Below, one piece after another: positions 58,629 to 64,000 of a stretch of 64,000 nucleotides of DNA. A program made the translations under genes and the position numbers. This DNA comes from Actinomadura sp. NAK00032 (GTDB lineage: Bacteria > Actinomycetota > Actinomycetes > Streptosporangiales > Streptosporangiaceae). Where the stretch lies: positions 434,001-498,000 of the forward strand of contig NZ_CP054932.1 in assembly GCF_013364275.1 (NCBI RefSeq). The letters are read 5' to 3'. Position 1 is the stretch's first letter; the number at the start of each line of letters is the position of its first letter. The notes beneath the pieces were generated by a model. It was given only the letters and a program-made list of their open reading frames with translations. It had not been told where the DNA came from and did not search any database.

Positions 58629-60245
58629 ATGGCTGTGATGGGACGACTCGTAGACCGCCTCTTCGGGCTTCCAGACGTGCCTTCACCGGACGTACGGATG
58701 GCCCGTGACGTGCGCGTCCCCATGCCGGACGGGGTCGAGCTCATCGCCGACCTGTACCGTCCGCGCGGGGCGGGGCCGATGCCCGCCGTCCTGATCCGCA
58801 CTCCCTACGGCAAGCGGCAGCCGGTGATGCGGCTGTACGCCGGGGTCCTCGCGAGGCGCGGCTTCCAGGTCGTCATCCAGAACGTGCGCGGCGTCCTCGG
58901 ATCGGGCGGCGAGTTCCACGCCTTCCACACCGAGAAGGAGGACGGCCTGGCGACCCTCAAGTGGCTCCGTGACCAACCCTGGTGCGACGGCAAGGTGGCC
59001 ATGGTGGGCGCTAGCTATCTCGGCTTCACCGAATGGGCCGTCGCGCCCTACGCAGACCCTCCGCTGGAGGCGATTGGGCTCGGCATCACCGCGTCCGAAT
59101 TCGTCAGCTCCTTCTATCCGGGTGGTGCGCTCGCCCTCCACAACACGCTCGTCTGGTCGTCGTTGATGGGCACGCAGGACGAGAAGCGGACCCCGTTCCA
59201 GAAACCGGCCCACGACAGGCGCGTCCGGCAGGCGATGCGCTACCTCCCCGTAGGGGAAGCCGACACCGCCGCCATCGGACGTCCCGAAACGTTCCTGCGC
59301 GAGGTCACCGCCCATGCGGAGCCGGGCGACGCGTTCTGGCAGGAGACCGACCACAGCGCCGCCGTCCCCGGCACCGCCACGCCGACCACGATGGTGACGG
59401 GCTGGTGGGACCTCTTCCTGCGCGGCCAGCTACGCGACTTCACCGCCCTCCAAGAAGCCGGACGGCAGGTGCGCATCACCATCGGCCCATGGGGACATGA
59501 CACCAAAGCCCTCCGCGCGATGGTCGCCGACCAGGTGTCCTGGCTGAACGCTCACTTGAACGGCGACAAGGCCCAGCTCCGCAGGGCGCCGGTAAGGCTC
59601 CACCTGCAGAAGGCAGACCAGTGGCTGGACTTCGACCAGTGGCCCCCGCCCGAGACCAAGCCCACGCCGCTCTACCTGTCTCGGAGCCTCGTCTGGGACG
59701 CCGCAGACGTCTCGCCCAACACTGAGCCCGCCACGTTCACCTACGACCCTCTCGACCCCACTCCGAGCGTCGGCGGGCCGCTCCTGTCACCCGGCAAGGG
59801 CGGGCAGCGCGACAACACGCGCATCGAGCAGCGCGATGACGTGGCCGTCCTGACAAGTGCGCCCCTGGACGGCGACCTCGACCTGATCGGCCCGGTCGCG
59901 GCGACGATCCACGTCCGGACGAGCACCGGCCAAGGCGACCTGTTCATCCGGCTCTGCGACGTCGACCGCGACGGCGTCTCCCGCAACGTCACCGACGGCA
60001 TCCTCCGCATCAGGGACGAGGGCGTGGTCCGGGCCGAGATCGAGATGCACCCGACCGCGTACCGGTTCCTGCGCGGCCACCGGCTGCGCGTCATGCTCGC
60101 GGGCGGCGCGTTCCCCCGCTTCGCCCGCAACCACGGCACCGGCGAGCCCGCCGGCCGGGCCGTCGCGTCCCGCCGCACCCGCTTCGAGATCCTGCGCGAC
60201 GAGGACCATCCGTCCGCGATCCATCTCCCCGTATGGCGCGGCTAG
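58629..60245 (+). CDS. CocE/NonD-family hydrolase (X-Pro dipeptidyl-peptidase S15-like)
   Basis: 538-residue esterase or acyl-peptidase. The N-terminal alpha/beta hydrolase has S129 in VGASYLGF; the acid D is in VTGWWDLF and the base H in GPWGHD. A beta-sandwich jelly-roll domain (about 350-538; PLDGDLDLIGPVAATIHVRT) closes the protein, as in cocaine esterase and cephalosporin acylases. No signal peptide. It begins 46 bases after the unknown gene and could be in its operon. The substrate is unknown. Confidence 0.9.
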   Translation: MAVMGRLVDRLFGLPDVPSPDVRMARDVRVPMPDGVELIADLYRPRGAGPMPAVLIRTPYGKRQPVMRLYAGVLARRGFQVVIQNVRGVLGSGGEFHAFHTEKEDGLATLKWLRDQPWCDGKVAMVGASYLGFTEWAVAPYADPPLEAIGLGITASEFVSSFYPGGALALHNTLVWSSLMGTQDEKRTPFQKPAHDRRVRQAMRYLPVGEADTAAIGRPETFLREVTAHAEPGDAFWQETDHSAAVPGTATPTTMVTGWWDLFLRGQLRDFTALQEAGRQVRITIGPWGHDTKALRAMVADQVSWLNAHLNGDKAQLRRAPVRLHLQKADQWLDFDQWPPPETKPTPLYLSRSLVWDAADVSPNTEPATFTYDPLDPTPSVGGPLLSPGKGGQRDNTRIEQRDDVAVLTSAPLDGDLDLIGPVAATIHVRTSTGQGDLFIRLCDVDRDGVSRNVTDGILRIRDEGVVRAEIEMHPTAYRFLRGHRLRVMLAGGAFPRFARNHGTGEPAGRAVASRRTRFEILRDEDHPSAIHLPVWRG

Positions 60246-60261
60246 CGCACACAGCGCACGG

Positions 60262-60795
60262 TCAGTCTGTGGCGCTCTCCGTACGAAGCGCCTCGAACTC
60301 CTTGAGCACCTTCTTGCGGGACCTGGCCGAGAGGCGGTCGATGTAGAGCTTGCCCTCAAGGTGGTCTGTCTCGTGCTGGAGGCAGCGTGCGAGCAGCCCC
60401 GTTCCCTCTACCGTGATGGCCGCGCCCCTGATGTCGAACCCGTGCACGGTCGCGTGGTCAGGACGGGCCAGACGCGCATGAGGGCCCGGTACGGAGAGGC
60501 ACCCTTCCTCGTCGTCGTCCAACCGCCGGTCGCCCAGAGCGGGCAGCTCCAGAACAGGGTTCACAACAGCGCCCTTGCGGCGCTCACCATCCGCGTCAGG
60601 GCAGTCGTAGACGAAGACGCGCAGGCCCACGCCGATCTGGTTCGCGGCCAGGCCGACACCCTCCGCCTCGTACATGCTGGCGAACATGTCGTCGGCCAGC
60701 TCCCGCAGCGCCTCGTCGAACTCCTCGACCGGCCGGCACGCCTGATGCAGGACGGGCGTCCCCACCAGCGTGATCGGCCGCACGCGTCCCGCCAT
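60262..60795 (-). CDS. def: Peptide deformylase
   Basis: 177-residue deformylase that removes the formyl group from new proteins. The three motifs are complete: [10 protein letters not shown] (46-55), EGCLSVPG (97-104, metal ligand C99) and QHETDHLEG (140-148; H141, E142, H145; the usual HEFDH is HETDH). GGAGGCGTGAGGACG gives spacing of 10 before the ATG at 60795; an upstream GTG is too close to the ribosome-binding site. Convergent with the CocE-type gene. Probably a second or specialised deformylase copy. Confidence 0.95.
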   Translation of the reverse strand: MAGRVRPITLVGTPVLHQACRPVEEFDEALRELADDMFASMYEAEGVGLAANQIGVGLRVFVYDCPDADGERRKGAVVNPVLELPALGDRRLDDDEEGCLSVPGPHARLARPDHATVHGFDIRGAAITVEGTGLLARCLQHETDHLEGKLYIDRLSARSRKKVLKEFEALRTESATD

Positions 60796-61296
60796 CGTCC
60801 TCACGCCTCCCCAGCCGGTCTCCGGAGGACAAGCCTACGCAGACGCGATCACACCGTGCGTACACCCGTCGAACACGCCGCGTCTCCGGCCGCCGCGTCC
60901 GGGCCGCCGCGAACCGCCCGAACGCGGAGCGTGGTCCGTTCGTCGCACACAGTCGCCCGCTTGTCGATGCGGCACGCCGAAACCTCGATCCGGGCGGAGC
61001 CGCCTCGCTACGTTCTTCCCATCCGCCGCCGGCCGCTGCGAGCCGCTTCGGGGGGAGCGGCCGGTCCTGTGAGAGCACCCGGGGCCGGCACGGCGGAACG
61101 GGGGGAGAGGGGTCACTTCGGGGGGAGTGGCCCCTCCGTCCCCCCTTGTGAGTTCGCGACAAGTTTGTAAGTTCGCGACAAGAGCGCCGCCGAGAACGCG
61201 TCGCCGCACCAGCAGTAAAGGCGCACCGGGCGTCCCACAATTCTGGCACCCGCGAAATTCCCCCGTTCGCGGTCCGGCTAGTGAAGGGTACGCCCG
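60796..61296 (+). other. 500-bp gap with hairpin and tandem operator-like repeats
   Basis: Upstream of both the deformylase and the PETase-like gene. A hairpin GGGGTCACT (61109-61117) / AGTGGCCCC (61126-61134, one G-T pair) may terminate or control; the repeats at 61146-61182 are given separately. No coding potential seen in the remainder. Confidence 0.6.
61146..61182 (+). promoter_or_regulatory. Tandem 18-bp repeat, TTGT(G/A)AGTTCGCGACAAG
   Basis: Two copies (61146-61163 and 61165-61182), 19 bases apart and differing at one position. Each has TTGT...ACAA symmetry. About 115 bases before the PETase-like start. Very likely a regulator site; the phasing (19 bases) is near two helical turns. 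Confidence 0.65.
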
Positions 61297-62226
61297 ATGA
61301 ACAGGCATCTGACGCATGCGTTCAGAGTGCTCCCCGCGGCCGCCGTACTGGCCGCGGGCGCCGCCCTGGCGCCCGCCGCCGTCGCCGCTCCCACCGCTCC
61401 CGCCCGTCCCGCCGCCCTTCCCGCCGGCGCCGTCCAGCTCGCCGCGAACCCCTACGAGCGCGGGCCCGCGCCGACCGAGGCGAGCATCACCGCCGAGAAG
61501 GGCCCGTTCGCCATCGAGAAGATCGGCGTCCCGGCGGGCAGCGGCACCGGCTTCAACAAGGGCACGATCTACGCGCCGACCGACCGCGGCCAGGGCACGT
61601 TCGGCGCCATCGCCGTCTCGCCCGGATTCGTCTCCCCGCAGGCCCTGATCGACTGGTACGGGCCGCGCCTCGCCTCCCAGGGCTTCGTCGTGATGACGCT
61701 GGAGACCAACAGCCTCTTCGACGTGCCCGCCGCCCGCGGGGCCCAGCTCCTCGCCGCGCTCGACTACCTGACCGGCAAGAGCGCGGCCAAGGAACGCATC
61801 GACGCCTCCCGCCTCGCCGTCATGGGCCACTCCATGGGCGGCGGCGGGACGCTGGAGGCGATCAAGAAGCGGACCTCGCTCAAGGCCGCCGTTCCGCTCG
61901 CGCCCTGGGACACCAACTACGACTGGAAGAGCGTCCGGACCCCGACCATGATCATGGGCGCGGACAACGACTTCATCGCCCCCGCCGACTCGATGGCGCA
62001 CTCCTACTACGCCGGCCTCACCGGCGTCCCAGAAAAGGCGTACCTGGAACTGCGGAACGCCGGGCACATGACCTTCAACTCGCCCAATACCACCATCGCG
62101 AAATACGCGATCGCGTGGATGAAGCGGTTCGTCGACAACGACACCCGCTACGAGCGGTTCCTCTGCCCGGAACCGGAGCCGGGCACGAGCATCGCCGCCT
62201 ACGAGGGCACCTGCCCGACCGGCTGA
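61297..62226 (+). CDS. Secreted PET-hydrolase-type cutinase / polyester hydrolase
   Basis: 309-residue exported alpha/beta hydrolase with signal peptide (about 1-30, AAPAAVA-A). The mature part carries the hallmarks of actinobacterial cutinases and PETases: ANPYERGPAPTEASI, VMGHSMGGGG with S179, GADNDFIAP (D225), NAGHMTF (H257), and the ending RFVDNDTRYERFLC with C290 and C306 for a disulfide. The aromatic residue of the SPGY loop is F111 (SPGF); the PLAPW tryptophan W204 and oxyanion M180 are kept. Hydrolyses polyesters such as cutin, and possibly PET. Probably controlled by the tandem repeat upstream. Confidence 0.93.
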   Translation: MNRHLTHAFRVLPAAAVLAAGAALAPAAVAAPTAPARPAALPAGAVQLAANPYERGPAPTEASITAEKGPFAIEKIGVPAGSGTGFNKGTIYAPTDRGQGTFGAIAVSPGFVSPQALIDWYGPRLASQGFVVMTLETNSLFDVPAARGAQLLAALDYLTGKSAAKERIDASRLAVMGHSMGGGGTLEAIKKRTSLKAAVPLAPWDTNYDWKSVRTPTMIMGADNDFIAPADSMAHSYYAGLTGVPEKAYLELRNAGHMTFNSPNTTIAKYAIAWMKRFVDNDTRYERFLCPEPEPGTSIAAYEGTCPTG

Positions 62227-62239
62227 CTCCCGCCGGTCC

Positions 62240-62281
62240 GGACGGTGGCGGCGGCCGACGCCCCGGCCGCCGCCACCGTCC
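62240..62281 (+). terminator. Bidirectional hairpin between convergent genes
   Basis: A perfect 17-bp stem (62240-62256 and 62265-62281) with an 8-base loop between the PETase-like gene and the convergent PucR gene. Confidence 0.8.
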
Positions 62282-62302
62282 TCCCGCAGGTCCTCGCGTG
62301 TC

Positions 62303-63535
62303 TCACGCGCCACCGGGGGACAGCCGCCGGTCGCCCGGGGCGAGGCGGACGAGGTGGTGCAGGAGCAGCAGCAGCTCGATGCGCCGGTCCGAGTCGAGCA
62401 TCACCCCGCCGAGCGTCTCCTCCAGCCGCCGGATCCGGTACCGGACGGTCTGCTCGTGCACCAGCAGCCGCTCCGCCGCCGCCACCGCGTTGTCGCGGCA
62501 CTCCATGTAGGTCAGCAGCGTCCGCGACAGCGCGTCCCGGCGGTGCGGCGGCAGCTTCATCAGCGGCGCGAGCCGTCCGTCGAGCGCCAGGTCGAGCAGT
62601 TCCTCGCTCTGCGCCGCCACCAGGCTCGGCAGGTGGTCCAGGCAGCGCAGCGGCTCCTTGCCCGGCAGGACGCCCCGCTCGACGAGCGCGAGCCCCCGCC
62701 GCGCCCAGCGCAGCGACATCGCCGCCCTGGCCGGCGGGACGGCCGGCCCGATCGCCGCCGACCGCGTCCCCTTGAGCGCGGTGCGCATCCGGTCGCGGCC
62801 GGGGCCGTCCGGGTCCGGGCAGATCAGGTACGGCTCGGCCGCGTCCCAGTCGGCGAGGAACATGGGCGGCAGCACCGGGACGGGCTCGTCCGCGTCCGGG
62901 CGGACGGCGACCGCGACCGCGGCGAGCGTGCGCGGCACCGGCCAGCCGGCCGACCGCGCCACCTCCTCGATCGCCTCCGCGCTGGCCGGCGGGTCCATCA
63001 CCAGCAGGTCGCGGAGCCGCCGCCGGAACCGCTCCCGCTCGCCCGCGAGCTCGCCCTGCGCCCGCGCGTAGCCCTGCCCGGCCCCGGCCGCGATGCGCTC
63101 CAGGAACACGAACAGCGACTCGGTGATCTGGCCGAGGGTGTCCAGCGACCAGTCGAGCCGGCGCGCGTCCTTGATGAACCGGCGGCACGCGACCTGCCCG
63201 CTCACCCGGATCGCGGTCTGCAGCCCGTCAAGGCTGCGGCCCTGGCGCGCCTCGTACGCGCCGATCTCCTCGAAGATGCCGGTGACCTTCTCCCATTCCA
63301 TGCCGGGCCGGCCGATGGCGTCGACGAACTGCCGGACGGTCTCCTCCACGGCCCACCGCATCCGCCGCCCGTAGCGGCTCTCCGGCGGGCGCGCGTACTC
63401 CGGGACGAGGCCCTGGATCTCCGCCACCATCTCCACCGCCGCCGCCTCCAGATGCGGCAGCATCGGGACGGCGACCTCCGCGGGGACCGCGGCGAGCGGG
63501 AAGTCCGCGGCGGTGGGCCTCCTCTTCCGGCTCAT
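62303..63535 (-). CDS. PucR/CdaR-family transcriptional regulator
   Basis: 410-residue regulator: helical N-terminal part (about 20-190; RMRWAVEETVRQFVDAIGRPG), GGDEF-like or purine-catabolism-like middle, and C-terminal PucR helix-turn-helix (about 345-395; LLTYMECRDNAVAAAERLLVHEQTVRYRIRRLEETLG). The ATG gives MSRKRRPTAADF. Divergent from the partial gene at 63919 with 383 bases between, holding palindromes; convergent to the PETase-like gene. The target is probably the divergent gene, not the hydrolase. Confidence 0.9.
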   Translation of the reverse strand: MSRKRRPTAADFPLAAVPAEVAVPMLPHLEAAAVEMVAEIQGLVPEYARPPESRYGRRMRWAVEETVRQFVDAIGRPGMEWEKVTGIFEEIGAYEARQGRSLDGLQTAIRVSGQVACRRFIKDARRLDWSLDTLGQITESLFVFLERIAAGAGQGYARAQGELAGERERFRRRLRDLLVMDPPASAEAIEEVARSAGWPVPRTLAAVAVAVRPDADEPVPVLPPMFLADWDAAEPYLICPDPDGPGRDRMRTALKGTRSAAIGPAVPPARAAMSLRWARRGLALVERGVLPGKEPLRCLDHLPSLVAAQSEELLDLALDGRLAPLMKLPPHRRDALSRTLLTYMECRDNAVAAAERLLVHEQTVRYRIRRLEETLGGVMLDSDRRIELLLLLHHLVRLAPGDRRLSPGGA

Positions 63536-63918
63536 GGCCACCAGGGTCGGGCGCGGCGACGGTCCGGCGATAGGCAGGCACGGAAAGTTTCGGCGGCCCC
63601 CGGTTGTCACCCGGCTGACAGTCGCGGACACGCCGGGCGGCGTGTCGCGCGGGCCGCGGGCCCGGCCCCTCCCGGCGGCCCGCGACGGGCGAAAGAATCT
63701 TCCCGCAGCGGACCTCCGGGCGCCGAACCGGAATTCTTCGCAAAGCTATTCCCGGGACCGGCCAAACCGCGAAGGATTACCTCCCAACAAGGCGGAGATC
63801 GGTATCACCGACCGGACGTTCCCGACGTACCGACAATGGCCGGTCATTCGTGCCGGGCCGCGAAGACTTGACCCGGCGGAAGTCGACTTCCGGGGCCGGC
63901 TGCGGGAGGGTCTTCCCC
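63536..63918 (+). other. Divergent regulatory region
   Basis: 383 bases between the PucR gene and the gene at 63919. Includes a dyad TGTCA-N6-TGACA (63605-63620), a perfect 16-bp palindrome CGGAAGTCGACTTCCG (63877-63892) preceded by TTGACC (63868-63873), and an AT-richer middle (63730-63800). No small gene was seen. Confidence 0.55.
63877..63892 (+). promoter_or_regulatory. 16-bp perfect palindrome CGGAAGTCGACTTCCG
   Basis: Lies 27 bases before the ATG of the gene at the right edge and four bases after TTGACC, where a bound protein would cover the promoter. Candidate PucR site. Confidence 0.55.
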
Positions 63919-64000
63919 ATGCATTCACGAATTCGTGCCGCCGCCGGTTCGTCCGGACCCGCCGGCTGGCTGCTGGCCTTTCTCGGCGCCCGCGAGCAGT
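63919..64000 (+). CDS. Partial gene at window edge, unknown
   Basis: First 27 codons (MHSRIRAAAGSSGPAGWLLA...) of a gene running off the right edge. GGGAGGG lies 8 bases before the ATG. The hydrophobic WLLAFLG could be a membrane or hydrophobic helix. Divergent from the PucR regulator and probably its target. Too short to assign. Confidence 0.6.
   Translation, partial: MHSRIRAAAGSSGPAGWLLAFLGAREQ

Overview
The window is chromosomal DNA of a high-GC actinobacterium. Evidence: codons end almost always in G or C, GTG/TTG starts and 4-bp start/stop overlaps are common, and the families are typical of soil actinomycetes (MmyB-like regulators with SDR partners, ECF41 and SigG-like sigma factors with SnoaL-like tails, AfsR/SARP regulators, LuxR-LAL regulators, F420/LLM enzymes, LCP proteins, a PET-hydrolase-type cutinase). 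An Actinomadura/Streptosporangiales-like host fits best, but that is inference; no rRNA or complete tRNA lies in the window.

Region 1 (1-2373) is the right end of a probable tRNA-Gly-integrated island: a Shedu-type (DUF4263) anti-phage nuclease, a GTGA-coupled small unknown protein, a Nudix hydrolase, then a 24-bp tRNA-Gly 3' fragment (attR-like) and a hairpin. The complete tRNA-Gly and the rest of the island should lie left of the window.

Region 2 (2.4-21.6 kb) is a run of small catabolic and regulatory modules: a SnoaL / alpha-beta hydrolase / haloperoxidase-type operon below a LuxR-LAL regulator with a collagen-like repeat; an MmyB-like regulator with a divergent SDR and a coupled F420/NADP-type dinucleotide-binding enzyme; a WYL regulator with a VOC protein; a TetR/SDR pair; an aminoglycoside-phosphotransferase-like kinase; an alkyl sulfatase; a LysR regulator with an MFS exporter; and an LLM oxidoreductase. 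Region 3 (21.7-31.7 kb) has a small membrane protein coupled to a UbiA prenyltransferase, an AlkD-like protein, an ECF41 sigma regulon (sigma factor and a carboxymuconolactone-decarboxylase-like protein sharing one promoter signature, followed by a DHA2 exporter and an SGNH hydrolase), a DUF2231-Rieske protein, and a SigG-like factor with an alpha/beta hydrolase.

Region 4 (31.8-46.8 kb): a MarR regulator with twin perfect operators controlling a VOC/MFS pair, a PadR-ABC-FtsX operon, a secreted GH18 chitinase, overlapping MerR and thioredoxin genes, YccF, purC, a NodB deacetylase, an Orn/Lys/Arg decarboxylase, DUF3140, MgtC, hemerythrin, and an IS605-type TnpB element disabled by a one-base deletion. 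Region 5 (46.9-64 kb): arylamine N-acetyltransferase coupled to an AfsR-like regulator with a divergent imine-reductase-like gene, an orphan sensor kinase, an RsbW-like ATPase, an LCP protein, a GlxA/DJ-1 pair, a CocE-type hydrolase, peptide deformylase, and a secreted PETase/cutinase-like hydrolase facing a PucR regulator.

Many modules show a regulator next to its likely target with a visible inverted repeat between them; those operators are the most testable content of the window. No CRISPR array, prophage or large biosynthetic cluster was seen.
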